Assembly (NCBI GenBank): GCA_021414005.1
Contig: JAIOPH010000004.1
Coordinates: 186,001-250,000 of the forward strand
DNA: 64,000 nt
Origin: Chthoniobacter sp.
GTDB lineage: Bacteria; Verrucomicrobiota; Verrucomicrobiia; Chthoniobacterales; Chthoniobacteraceae
Direction: 5' to 3'
Each line of letters begins with the position of its first letter. Position 1 is the first letter of the stretch. Positions 50,635 through 59,460 of this stretch are shown piece by piece. A program made the translations under genes and the position numbers. The notes under the pieces were generated by a model, which saw only the letters and a list, made by a program, of their open reading frames with translations, made no database searches and was not told the origin of the DNA.

Positions 50635-51240
50635 CTACGCCTCGGCTTCTTCTTCGTCGCGGTCGTCGTCCTCGTCGTCGTCCGTGAGGAGTGCAAGATC
50701 GTGCACGCTGAAGAAGCGGCGTTTGCGTTTGGTTTTGGGCAGCGGGGCCAGGGTCATGGTCACGCTGCGACCCATGATTTTGGGTTCAGTTTCCACGTGG
50801 GCCATGTCCACCAAGTCGTTTTTCACCCGGACCATCAGCGCCATGCCCAGATCTTGGTGGGCCATCTCGCGACCGCGAAACTGGAGTTGGACGCGCACTT
50901 TGTTGCCCTTGTCGAGAAACTCCTCGGTATGGCGCATTTTCGTTTCGTAGTCGTGGACGGCGCAGTTGACCCGGAATTTGATTTCCTTGAGCTTCGAGCC
51001 AGAATTTTTTTTGTCCTTCTCCTGCTTGGCGGCTTCGTATTTGAACTTACCGAAATCGACGATCCGGCAAACTGGGGGGGTGGCGTTGGGGGCGATCTCG
51101 ACCAGATCAAGGCCCATTTCCTGTGCCCGGCGGATGGCGTCGGACAGTTTCATCACACCGAGCTGTTCGCCGGTGGAGGCCAGAATCACACGCACCTCGC
51201 GCGCGCGAATTCGGCCATTTACACGATTTTGGATTAGAAT
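50635..51240 (-). CDS. infC: Translation initiation factor IF-3, probably with an AUU start
   Basis: IF-3 binds the 30S subunit and proofreads initiator tRNA. The sequence from GTG 51195 onward (GEQLGVMKLSDAIRRAQEMG, LDLVEIAPNATPPVCRI, DFGKFKYE, FRGREMAHQDLGM) is unmistakable but lacks the family N-terminus. The frame continues upstream with the conserved block QNRVNGRIRAREVRVI, and no ATG, GTG or TTG precedes it. ATT at 51240-51238 gives the expected length (201 residues), recalling the rare AUU start and autoregulation of E. coli infC; ATC at 51234 is an alternative. The C-terminus carries an acidic tail (DDDEDDDRDEEEAEA). rpmI and rplT, the usual partners, do not follow; tRNA-Leu does. Confidence 0.88.
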   Translation of the reverse strand: MLIQNRVNGRIRAREVRVILASTGEQLGVMKLSDAIRRAQEMGLDLVEIAPNATPPVCRIVDFGKFKYEAAKQEKDKKNSGSKLKEIKFRVNCAVHDYETKMRHTEEFLDKGNKVRVQLQFRGREMAHQDLGMALMVRVKNDLVDMAHVETEPKIMGRSVTMTLAPLPKTKRKRRFFSVHDLALLTDDDEDDDRDEEEAEA

Positions 51241-51478
51241 AGGGAGTCGGTTTTTTTCGGCGCGGGCGGGGAGCGCCGCTCGCGCAGGGATTATTGTTAC
51301 GGGGTTCGCATGTTGGTGATTTCGCGGAAACTTTCCGCGGCCTCACAGCTCCGGCATGGCCGCGCGTGCGAAGGCGCATCGGCAATGAGGATTACAGGGC
51401 AAACCTGCTTTCCCACGCCGGGATGAAAGCGTGGCCCACCGTCTGAGGCAAGGCGAATCTTGGCAGTGGTGAAAGCAT

Positions 51479-52456
51479 TCAGGCGAGGGCCGCCAAATCC
51501 GCCTCCACCATGATCCGCACGAGATCGGCGAACCGCGTCTTCGGCTCCCAGCCGAGCTTGGCCTTCGCCTTGGCCGGGTCGCCGATGAGCAGGTCCACCT
51601 CGGCGGGGCGCTCGTAGCGCGCGTCGTGTTTTACGTGCTCCTGCCAGTCGAGTCCGGCGTGCGCAAAGGCCACTTCCACGAACTCGCGGACGGTGTGCGT
51701 CTCGTTCGTTGCCAGTACGTAGTCATCGCCCTCGGGCTGCTGGAGCATGCGCCACATGCCCTCCACATATTCCGGCGCGTAACCCCAGTCGCGCTTGGCG
51801 TCCATGTTGCCAAGATAGAGTTCCTTTTGCCGGCCCTTTTTGATCGCCGCCACGGCCCGCGTGATTTTCCGGGTGACGAAAGTTTCCCCGCGCCGTGGGC
51901 TCTCGTGGTTGAAAAGGATGCCGTTGCTCGCGTGCAGGCCGTAGCTTTCGCGGTAGTTCACCGTCGCCCAGTAGCCATAAACCTTCGCCACCGCGTATGG
52001 CGAGCGCGGCCAGAAAGGCGTGGTCTCGGTCTGCGGCACGGCCTGCACTTTGCCAAACATCTCGCTCGAACTCGCCTGGTAGAAGCGCGCCGGCACTTTC
52101 GTTTCGCGCAGCGCTTCGAGCAGGCGGATGGTGCCCAGCCCGACGATGTCGCCGGTGTATTCCGGGATGTCAAAACTCACGCGCACATGGCTCTGCGCGC
52201 CGAGATGGTAAATCTCATCCGGCCCGGTGCGATCAATGAGCCGCGTCAGATTTAGCGAGTCGGAAAGGTCGCCGTAGTGCAGGTGCAGGCGCACGCCGTT
52301 GACGTGCGGATCGGCGTAAAGATGGTCGATGCGCGACGTGTTGAACGTGCTCGCGCGGCGGATGATGCCGTGAACTTCGTAACCTTTCGCGAGCAGCAGA
52401 TCGGCGAGATAGGAGCCGTCCTGGCCGGTGATGCCGGTGATGAGTGCTTTTTTCAT
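51479..52456 (-). CDS. gmd: GDP-mannose 4,6-dehydratase
   Basis: 325 residues. It converts GDP-mannose to GDP-4-keto-6-deoxymannose, the first step to GDP-fucose, GDP-rhamnose and related sugars. Landmarks: [48 protein letters not shown], catalytic SSSEMFG and YAVAKVYGY, then [19 protein letters not shown] and [10 protein letters not shown]. Cytoplasmic, short-chain dehydrogenase fold. The 238-base gap to infC shows no clear feature. A later gene for GDP-fucose synthase is not in the window. Confidence 0.96.
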   Translation of the reverse strand: MKKALITGITGQDGSYLADLLLAKGYEVHGIIRRASTFNTSRIDHLYADPHVNGVRLHLHYGDLSDSLNLTRLIDRTGPDEIYHLGAQSHVRVSFDIPEYTGDIVGLGTIRLLEALRETKVPARFYQASSSEMFGKVQAVPQTETTPFWPRSPYAVAKVYGYWATVNYRESYGLHASNGILFNHESPRRGETFVTRKITRAVAAIKKGRQKELYLGNMDAKRDWGYAPEYVEGMWRMLQQPEGDDYVLATNETHTVREFVEVAFAHAGLDWQEHVKHDARYERPAEVDLLIGDPAKAKAKLGWEPKTRFADLVRIMVEADLAALA

Positions 52457-52489
52457 AGGTATTTGGGGCGGACGCGTTTTCAGCAGGCC

Positions 52490-53221
52490 TCAGGCCAGCG
52501 TGGCGAGGACTTGCTGTTGCGCCGCGAGCAGGTCGGCGATTCCTTTTTTGCCCAGCGCCAGCATCGCTAGGAATTGCTCATGCGAAAAGGTGCTCTCCTC
52601 GCCTGCGCCCTGCACTTCCACAAACTGCCCGTCGTCGGTCATCACCACGTTCATGTCCACGGCGGCGTCCCGGTCCTCGGTGTAGTTCAAATCGAGCACG
52701 GGCTCCCCGCCGACCACGCCCACGCTCACGGCGGCCACAAACTTTTTGATCGGCGACTTTTTCAGCAAACCCTCCGCCTGCAACCGCCGCGCGGCCAGCG
52801 CCACGGCCACGCACGCGCCGGTGATCGACGCCGTCCGCGTCCCGCCGTCGGCCTGCAACACATCGCAATCCACCCACAGCGTCCGCGCGCCGAGCGCATC
52901 GAGATCAATCACCGCGCGGAGCGAGCGCCCGATCAACCGCTGAATCTCCACGCTTCGCCCGTCCACTTTGCCCTTCGAACTGTCGCGCGGCTTTCTTGGC
53001 TTCGTCGAATACGGAAGCATCGAATACTCCGCCGTGATCCAGCCGCCCTCGACGCGCTGCGCTTTCATCCACGGCGGCACGCCTTCCTCGATCATCGCGC
53101 TGCAAATCACCCGCGTATTGCCCGAGGCGATGAGCACCGAGCCGGTGGCGTGCGGGGCGAAATCGGGCGTGAAAGAGAGCGGGCGAATTTGATCGCAGGC
53201 GCGACCGTCGGGGCGTGGCAT
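52490..53221 (-). CDS. rph: Ribonuclease PH
   Basis: 243 residues. It trims the 3' ends of tRNA precursors by phosphorolysis. Landmarks: RPDGRACDQIRPLSF, GSVLIASGNTRVICSAMIEE, RQIGRSLR-like QRLIGRSLRAVIDLD, QADGGTRTASITGACVA and DLNYTEDRDAAVDMNVVMT. Usual length. Co-directional with gmd (33-base gap). Confidence 0.96.
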   Translation of the reverse strand: MPRPDGRACDQIRPLSFTPDFAPHATGSVLIASGNTRVICSAMIEEGVPPWMKAQRVEGGWITAEYSMLPYSTKPRKPRDSSKGKVDGRSVEIQRLIGRSLRAVIDLDALGARTLWVDCDVLQADGGTRTASITGACVAVALAARRLQAEGLLKKSPIKKFVAAVSVGVVGGEPVLDLNYTEDRDAAVDMNVVMTDDGQFVEVQGAGEESTFSHEQFLAMLALGKKGIADLLAAQQQVLATLA

Positions 53222-53284
53222 AGGGCGCGGAGGGTAGGGGAGAGAGAGGGAAAGTGAAGGGCGAAAGCGGGCGGCCCGCCGCGT

Positions 53285-54865
53285 TCAGTTAGCGGGCGGA
53301 AGCCGCGGTGTTTTTTGCGGCGCGATGCGGTAGAGGCGGATGCCGGGCTGGAGGTAGGAGATCGTGCCGCGCGGCCATTCCTTGAGCAACTCGCCGTCAC
53401 GAAAGACCCGCTCGTAGAAATTGTGCCGCTTGACGTACTCTTTCTCGCCGCTGCCCTGCGCCTGCGTTTCGTCGCTGAAATAACGGCCATACGATTGGCG
53501 GCAAACGGCGATGTGCGTCACCCCTTTCGCGAGCAGTTCATCCACGGTGCCGAGGTCGGGCGCGAAGTTGGCATCGAGCACTTTTTGGGGCACGCGCGCG
53601 GCGGTGCTGAAGCCGTCCGCCTTGTCTGGCGAAAGATTCACGCGGTGATCCTCGGCGATGATCGCGTCGGCGGGAAGGTGCGCCTTGATCCACTCGGCGA
53701 CCTCGGTGGGATCGTCGTGCTGGAAACCCGCGAACGAAATTTGCAACAGCGGCAGCTCCGCCCGCGCGACCCAGCCGCTCAACCCCGCCAGCACCACGCC
53801 GCTGAGCACGCGACGCCAGCGGGAGTCGGGCGAAAAGATGAGCCGCGCGAATTCTGCCGCGCCGAGTACCGCGAGCAGCGGCAGCAGCGCGTTCACCGGT
53901 AGCAGATAACGCCCGGCGATTTTCGGCGACCAGGAGATCATCGCGAGATAGCCGAGCGGCAGCAGCAGTGTGACCCACTCGGCGGGCGTGCGCCGACGCG
54001 CGGTCGCGAGCAAGGCCAGCGCATAAACGCCGGCCAACGCGCCCACCGCGGGCGGCACATCTTTGCGCAGCATCCCCAGATATTCGCCGTGAGGCACGTC
54101 GCGGGTAATGTCGCGATGCCCGCCCGTCACGCCCCCCACTTCCTTGCGAATGCTGCGAAGCGGGCTGGCGATTTTCCCGGCGAAAAGCGGCAGATTACAC
54201 GCGAGAAAAGTGACGACAAAAATCACCGCGAACGATCGCAGCCGCGCCCTCCAGTCCAGCCCCGTCTCGTGTCGGACGAGCAGCAGCGGCACGGCGAAAA
54301 GCAGCGCGATGATGCCCACGTATTTCCCCCCCGCCGCCAGTCCGCACGCGATGGCGAGGAAGCGCAGCGTCTTTCGCCCCGGCACCTGCCACCAGACGTG
54401 CGCGGCGAGCAGGCTGAGCGCGAGCCCGAAGGCCAGCGCGGGGTCTTCCTTCAAATAGTGCGCCGTCTCAAAAAGATCCGCCTGCAACGCCACCGCCAGC
54501 CCCGCGCCCCAGCCGGCGAGCAATCCGCCGCAGCGCCACGCCAGCAGCGCCAGCGCCACCACCGTCCCGGCGGCCAGCGCCGCGGAAACCGCCCGCCCCG
54601 TTTCCACGATGGCCTGCGGCGTGCGCGGGACAAATGCCACGCGCGAGACCACGTCCGTGAGCGAGAGCAGCAGCAGCGGATGATGGTAGTTGCGGCTGCC
54701 CTTGATGATCTGGCCGGCCTTGCCGCTCTCGTCCGGGTGGTAGCTGTAGGGGAAATCGTGGTGCCGCGTGAAAAGCGTGAAACTGCCGAGAAAAAGGACG
54801 ACTGACATGATCCAAGCGCGCAGCGGAAAACGAGATAGAGCGGGAGTCGAGATAGCGAAGGTCAC
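53285..54865 (-). CDS. GT39-type (ArnT/PMT-like) membrane glycosyltransferase
   Basis: 526 residues, about ten membrane helices (for example AWIMSVVLFLGSFTLF, LLAGWGAGLAVALQADLF, FLAIACGLAAGGKYVGIIAL). The first extracytoplasmic loop has YSYHPDESGK, where this family has acidic catalytic residues. A soluble C-terminal domain of about 130 residues starts after FQHDDPTEVAEWIKAHLP. The sugar donor is normally a polyprenyl-phosphate sugar and the acceptor a lipid or protein; neither can be told here. Divergent from the GtrA gene, 120 bases away. Confidence 0.85.
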   Translation of the reverse strand: MTFAISTPALSRFPLRAWIMSVVLFLGSFTLFTRHHDFPYSYHPDESGKAGQIIKGSRNYHHPLLLLSLTDVVSRVAFVPRTPQAIVETGRAVSAALAAGTVVALALLAWRCGGLLAGWGAGLAVALQADLFETAHYLKEDPALAFGLALSLLAAHVWWQVPGRKTLRFLAIACGLAAGGKYVGIIALLFAVPLLLVRHETGLDWRARLRSFAVIFVVTFLACNLPLFAGKIASPLRSIRKEVGGVTGGHRDITRDVPHGEYLGMLRKDVPPAVGALAGVYALALLATARRRTPAEWVTLLLPLGYLAMISWSPKIAGRYLLPVNALLPLLAVLGAAEFARLIFSPDSRWRRVLSGVVLAGLSGWVARAELPLLQISFAGFQHDDPTEVAEWIKAHLPADAIIAEDHRVNLSPDKADGFSTAARVPQKVLDANFAPDLGTVDELLAKGVTHIAVCRQSYGRYFSDETQAQGSGEKEYVKRHNFYERVFRDGELLKEWPRGTISYLQPGIRLYRIAPQKTPRLPPAN

Positions 54866-54985
54866 TAAGCGGAGTTAACCGAAGTGTCGCTGCGGGGCAC
54901 GCTCCTTTCCACGCCGGGACGCCGAAAACGCACGCAAACAGAGCCCAGCTTTTCAATTGAAGGCAGGGAAACCCTCCCGTAAGTC

Positions 54986-55477
54986 ATGCCGCACATTTTC
55001 ACAGTGACCGAACCCACCCACCGCATCTCGGAAACCCCGATTGAGTCTTCCGGCAACGGTTCGGAAGCCGCTCCGCTGCACATGCGGATTATTTGGTATG
55101 GCGTCGCCGCCGTGGTGACAATCCCGCTGAATCCCGCGCTCTTCGCGCTTTTCCACGACGTGCTGGGCTGGGTCAATTATGCGGCCTACGCGGTCAGCCT
55201 CACGCTCGTTAATGTGCTGCAATTTCTATGGAGTTTTTTCATCGGCTTTCGCACGCACGAGAGCTGGACCACCTCGGCCCGCCGCCAGGGCGTGGCGCTC
55301 GTTGTTTTCAATCTGCTGAACTATGCGCTGGTGATCGTGCTGCAGGCGGTCTTTCCGATGTTTGAAAAGGCGATCATCGTGGGAGTGCAGGTCGCCGTCG
55401 CGATTGTGAAGTTTGTCGTCTATCATTACTGGGTGTATCCCGAGCGCGCGGTGCAGGTGGCGGAAGGCGAAAAATGA
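54986..55477 (+). CDS. GtrA-family membrane protein
   Basis: 163 residues with four membrane segments, as in GtrA/DPMS flippase-like proteins: IIWYGVAAVVTIPLNPALFA, VSLTLVNVLQFLWSFFIGF, VALVVFNLLNYALVIVLQAV and VGVQVAVAIVKFVVYHYWVY. Members move or anchor undecaprenyl-linked sugars or partner glycosyltransferases. The first 30 residues are hydrophilic. Its stop overlaps the next start (ATGA at 55474-55477), so it is translationally coupled to a GMC-type oxidoreductase. Confidence 0.88.
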   Translation: MPHIFTVTEPTHRISETPIESSGNGSEAAPLHMRIIWYGVAAVVTIPLNPALFALFHDVLGWVNYAAYAVSLTLVNVLQFLWSFFIGFRTHESWTTSARRQGVALVVFNLLNYALVIVLQAVFPMFEKAIIVGVQVAVAIVKFVVYHYWVYPERAVQVAEGEK

Positions 55478-56991
55478 GTATGCCCCGACCGGTGCCGAAA
55501 TTTGCCGTGGTCGGCAGCGGACCCGCTGGATTGGGGGTGCTCACGGCACTGCTGGACGCCGGGATGGAGGGCCAGATCACACTTTTTGAAATCGATCGCC
55601 CGCTGGAGCAGCCGGAGTTTTCCGGCGCGCCGAATTCGGAAGGAGTGGCGGCGTACTACAGCGCGATCTATCGCGAACTGTGGCGCGGGCAAAAGCGGAA
55701 GTTTCCTCCCCCGAAAACGCATTTCGCCGCGACGCTGCCGAAGTTCGAGATGGGTGGAAAGGGTAAGATTTTTCGCAGCGACACGCTTGGCGGACTGAGC
55801 AATTTTTGGGGCGGAACGGCATTGCCATTTACCGACGTGGAACTGGCCGGCTGGCCGGTGCGCCGGGCGGATCTCGATCCGCACTACGCGCGTATGGCGG
55901 CGGTGGCGGGCATCGCCGGCCGGCCCGATGGTTTGAACCGCTATTTCGGCGTGGACTACGTGAACCGTCCACCGATGCACCTCACGCGGGCGTTTGAAAA
56001 AATGGAGCAGGCCGTGGAGAGCGCGCCTGCGCAGGGCGGCTTCACCACGGTCGCCGGTGTGAATCGCTGCATGCTCGAAACCCGGCCCGATGCGCCGGAC
56101 ACGTGTGTGCGCTGTGGCGAGTGTTTGGCGGGCTGCTTCCGCGGTTCGATCTTCAGCACGCGGCGCGCGATTCAACGGATGATCGCCGAGGGACGCGTAG
56201 AGTTGGTGCGTGGCAAAGTGCGCGCCTTTGATTCGCAGACGCGAACGCTCACGGTGGCAGTCGGCGGCAGCATGGAAACGTTTGGTGGCTTCGAGCGAAT
56301 CTATCTCGCCGCCGGCTGCCCGAATACCACGGAAATAGTGCTGCGCTCGCTCGGTTTGCGCGAGCCGGTCATCATGGCCGACAACGCGGTGTATGTTTTT
56401 CCCGTTTTGCACTTGGGGCGGACCGGTCGTCCGGCAGGGCGCGAGCCTCATCTCTCGCTCAGCAATCTCCTCCTCGGCCTCGTGCCTGGAGAGATCGACC
56501 TGCCGTTCGCGCAGGCCCAAATTTACGCCAACTTCGACTACATGTGGCGCTACAATTTTCCACCAGCGCTGTGGCCCCTGGCGCGCGGGCTGGTGGCGTG
56601 GTCGCGCGACCGGATTTTCTGGGCGCGGCTCTACGTGCATGGCCGACTCTCGCAATCCTACGCGGTGAGTTTGGAAAAAGACGCGCTTCACTTTTCCTAC
56701 GCCCGCGGCGCAGACCAGCACGCCGTCGCCCGCATGATGCCCACCCTCCGCCACGCCCTAAATCGCCGGGGCTTTTACGTTCCGCCGCTCCCGCCACTGC
56801 ACCAAAATGCCAACTCCCACTATGCCACCACTTTGCCGGCCGGAGGCGCGGGCTCGCCGGTAAATGCGCGGGGCGAGGTTGCGCCCGGCGTTTTTGTCTG
56901 CGACTCGGCGGCCTTCCCCGACCTGCCGGCGGTGTCGCTCACCTTTACCATCATGGCGCAGGCGCACCGTCTTGCCACCCAGAGCTTATGA
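55474..56991 (+). CDS. GMC-like FAD-dependent oxidoreductase
   Basis: 505 residues. The Rossmann FAD site is FAVVGSGPAGLGVLTALL (about 10-27), then LGGLSNFWGGTALPF, the GMC-type flavin loop. A C-terminal block ANSHYATTLPAGG and CDSAAFPDLPAVSLTFTIMA carries the His of the GMC C-terminal domain. In between, CVRCGECLAGCF (about 211-222) is a ferredoxin-like Cys cluster, seen in some fungal-like and bacterial GMC relatives. The substrate, possibly a sugar alcohol or lipid-linked sugar, is unknown. Starts inside the GtrA stop and ends overlapping the epimerase gene (ATGA), so three genes are coupled. Confidence 0.85.
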   Translation: MSMPRPVPKFAVVGSGPAGLGVLTALLDAGMEGQITLFEIDRPLEQPEFSGAPNSEGVAAYYSAIYRELWRGQKRKFPPPKTHFAATLPKFEMGGKGKIFRSDTLGGLSNFWGGTALPFTDVELAGWPVRRADLDPHYARMAAVAGIAGRPDGLNRYFGVDYVNRPPMHLTRAFEKMEQAVESAPAQGGFTTVAGVNRCMLETRPDAPDTCVRCGECLAGCFRGSIFSTRRAIQRMIAEGRVELVRGKVRAFDSQTRTLTVAVGGSMETFGGFERIYLAAGCPNTTEIVLRSLGLREPVIMADNAVYVFPVLHLGRTGRPAGREPHLSLSNLLLGLVPGEIDLPFAQAQIYANFDYMWRYNFPPALWPLARGLVAWSRDRIFWARLYVHGRLSQSYAVSLEKDALHFSYARGADQHAVARMMPTLRHALNRRGFYVPPLPPLHQNANSHYATTLPAGGAGSPVNARGEVAPGVFVCDSAAFPDLPAVSLTFTIMAQAHRLATQSL

Positions 56992-57872
56992 GCGTCCCGA
57001 CTGTTGTTATCACCGGAGCCAACTCCTATCTCGGCCGCCTGGCCGTGGAATTTTTGCGAACCAAGACCGCGCACCATCTGGTGCCGGTCGTTTCACCGCG
57101 TGCGGAGTTGCTCGCGGAAAGCGGCGGGCGCGTGCGTTGGTTGCGCGCCGATCTTTCCGCTGCGCCGGGTGCGGAGCTGACCGAGGCGTTGGGACACGCC
57201 GCGTGCGTCCTCCATTTTGCGTGGACGCGGGACGGCACCGCCGCCGAAGTAAGCCGCGCGAACCGCTGCATGATCGAGCATCTGCTCGGCGCGATGCCCG
57301 ACGCTGCACGGCTGTGGTTCATCTCCTCGGTCAGCGCGTCCCCACAGCCCATGAGCACCTACGGGGCGACGAAACACGAAGCTGCCGAACTCGTTCGCGC
57401 CCGCGGCGGCAGCGTGCTCGTCTGCGGCCTCGTTGTGGAGCCCGACCCTCCGCGCGGTCCGTACCGCATGCTGCGGAAAAACGTCGCACGCTTCCCGTTC
57501 GCCTTCCGCGCCACGAGCGGCGAGCCATTGGTTTTTCCGCTACGGCTGGAGGATCTCGGCGCTACGCTCGCTCATGTCGTCACCACGGCACCCGCGACCG
57601 GCAGCTACCGCATGTTCAGCCCGCCACTCGGCTTCAATGCCTTCCTCGCCTTACTGGAAAAGCTCGCCCCTCAGCGCCGCCTCCCCGCGCCTTTTCCCGC
57701 CGGACTGGTCCTGCGGGCGGCAGCTCTGGCAAAAAAATCGCGACTCATCCCGGCCAAGCTTTGCGACCAGGTTCTAACTTTCCTATATAAAGACGCGCCC
57801 CATCTTCTTAGCCACGCACAGCTTCCCGGCCTCAGTTTCCGCGCTTGCGCGGACGAAGAGTTTTTCCGCTAG
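56988..57872 (+). CDS. NAD-dependent epimerase/dehydratase-like protein
   Basis: 294 residues, extended SDR fold: VVITGANSYLGRLAVEFL (nucleotide binding), WFISSVSASPQPMSTYGATK with the Tyr-Lys catalytic pair, and EPLVFPLRLEDLGATLAHV. The dehydratase/epimerase substrate is unknown. The start at 56988 overlaps the preceding stop by ATGA; an upstream frame from 56544 is a shadow within the oxidoreductase. It ends overlapping the convergent stop of the gene at 57869 by four bases. It may act on the same sugar as the GMC enzyme (inference). Confidence 0.85.
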   Translation: MSVPTVVITGANSYLGRLAVEFLRTKTAHHLVPVVSPRAELLAESGGRVRWLRADLSAAPGAELTEALGHAACVLHFAWTRDGTAAEVSRANRCMIEHLLGAMPDAARLWFISSVSASPQPMSTYGATKHEAAELVRARGGSVLVCGLVVEPDPPRGPYRMLRKNVARFPFAFRATSGEPLVFPLRLEDLGATLAHVVTTAPATGSYRMFSPPLGFNAFLALLEKLAPQRRLPAPFPAGLVLRAAALAKKSRLIPAKLCDQVLTFLYKDAPHLLSHAQLPGLSFRACADEEFFR

Positions 57873-59413
57873 GCTACGAGAGCCGGTGCGATGGCAGGTC
57901 GGCGGAGCTTTTTCCCCATCGCGATCAGCGCGTCCAAGGCGACGTCGAGGCTGATGACGATCAGGATAAACATGACCGCCTCGACCGGTTCCAGATAGCG
58001 CGAGACGCGGTCGCCCACGGCAAAAACTATGAAGAGATAAAGCCCGAGTGGCAGCCACAGGATGGACGTGCGCGTGAACCGTCCCGGCACCAAAGCGCCC
58101 GCGACCCCGATCACGAAAAGCCAGCCCAGCGGGGCGAGGGCGATGCGCGGTTGTTCCCCGGCCGGACCAGCTTCCGCGTTCACCCACTGAATGCGTCGGA
58201 GCCACGTTACCAGCGGCTCGAACCACAGCGTGCGCTGTGCCCGTTCCGCCACGAGCGCGCGGTACGCGGGCTCGTCCATTTCGTAAACCACCGCCATTTG
58301 CTGTGGACGTTCCTGCCAGCGGTCATCACTGGAGTCCTGTTGGTCGGACCAGAAGCCGGCGGGGAGGAGCCGCTTGTCGTGGTCGCGTCCGCTGGCGGCG
58401 ATGAGCGCCTTCTGGAGGACCAGCCGGGCATACTCGACGGGGTGGGCGAGAACGGCTTCGCGACCAAGGGTTGACGCGACTTTGGTGAACCGGGCGTCGT
58501 CGCGGCAAAACTTCGCGTATTCGGGTCCGAGTTTTCCGCCGGGCTTGGTCTGGGTCAGGCGTTTTTTAAACATGGACTGGTTGAAGGCGTAGTTTGGAAG
58601 GTCGGCGCGGGCCTCCTCAATGGCGGGTCGGAGCAGTGCGCGCTCGCGGGCGTAGGGCTCGCCTTCGGCGCGGACCAGCGGCAGCGTGGAACTGAGGAAA
58701 AGCCACGGCCCTTGCTTGTCGCCCCCTGAAGTCATGGCGATGAGCACGGCGACAGGCACGGTGAGAAAACACCAGCGTGGCCAGAGGAGCGGTCGCCGGG
58801 TGAGGAACATGGCGGCGACAAACAGGCCGAGCCACAGTGGACGTCCGGCGGGTTTCACAGCCATGATGACAACCGCCAGAACGAGAAACCACCCCAGCCG
58901 TCGGTGCGCGACCAGACCGCCTGGCGGTGCAGCAATGGCGAGCGTGGCGATTAGGACTCCCAGCACCAGGCACTCGCTGATCATTTCGTGCTCGTAATAG
59001 AGCATGTGCGGCCAGACTGCGGCGAAAAGTGTAACCACAGGAACCCATAGTGAGGGTCGCCGCACGAGATGTCCGGCGATCCAGCCGATGCCTACGATGA
59101 TGGCCAAGCCACCGGTGTGCTGAACCGCGGCGACCACCTGGACCGTATTGCAAAACGGCACCGGTGGCGCGGCGATGAGGAGCACCGGATACACGTAGCG
59201 GCGTTTGGCCGGCATGTTGAATTGGCCTTTGAGATACAATTCCTCCGTCGTTCTCGAGTAAGAGCCGCTGTCTGAACCGAAAAAGGCTTCCGGGATGGCC
59301 GTGAGCAAAGAGATGCGCAAGACCGCGCCGACCACCAGCGCTGGCAGGCACAGCCAGAGACAGCGCCGGAGCGTGAACGCCCTGATCTCACTGAGCCCGA
59401 AAATTGTTTCCAT
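57869..59413 (-). CDS. Membrane glycosyltransferase-like protein (GT39/PMT-type)
   Basis: About 514 residues from the ATG at 59413; the longer in-frame start at 59482 would overlap the divergent gene. It begins METIFGLSEIRAFTLRRC and has about 10-11 membrane helices (LWLCLPALVVGAVLRISLL, WVPVVTLFAAVWPHMLYY, GLFVAAMFLTR, LGWLFVIGVAGALVPG). The loop FFGSDSGSYSRTTEELY places acidic residues where GT39 members keep their catalytic Asp. It shares an arrangement with the gene at 59461 (LWSKDSRGYAGAAV), which appears to be a divergently transcribed paralogue. Sugar and acceptor unknown. Confidence 0.8.
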   Translation of the reverse strand: METIFGLSEIRAFTLRRCLWLCLPALVVGAVLRISLLTAIPEAFFGSDSGSYSRTTEELYLKGQFNMPAKRRYVYPVLLIAAPPVPFCNTVQVVAAVQHTGGLAIIVGIGWIAGHLVRRPSLWVPVVTLFAAVWPHMLYYEHEMISECLVLGVLIATLAIAAPPGGLVAHRRLGWFLVLAVVIMAVKPAGRPLWLGLFVAAMFLTRRPLLWPRWCFLTVPVAVLIAMTSGGDKQGPWLFLSSTLPLVRAEGEPYARERALLRPAIEEARADLPNYAFNQSMFKKRLTQTKPGGKLGPEYAKFCRDDARFTKVASTLGREAVLAHPVEYARLVLQKALIAASGRDHDKRLLPAGFWSDQQDSSDDRWQERPQQMAVVYEMDEPAYRALVAERAQRTLWFEPLVTWLRRIQWVNAEAGPAGEQPRIALAPLGWLFVIGVAGALVPGRFTRTSILWLPLGLYLFIVFAVGDRVSRYLEPVEAVMFILIVISLDVALDALIAMGKKLRRPAIAPALVA

Positions 59414-59460
59414 TGCGGGAGAAAACCGACACAGACCATACCCCACAAGCTTTTCCTGAT

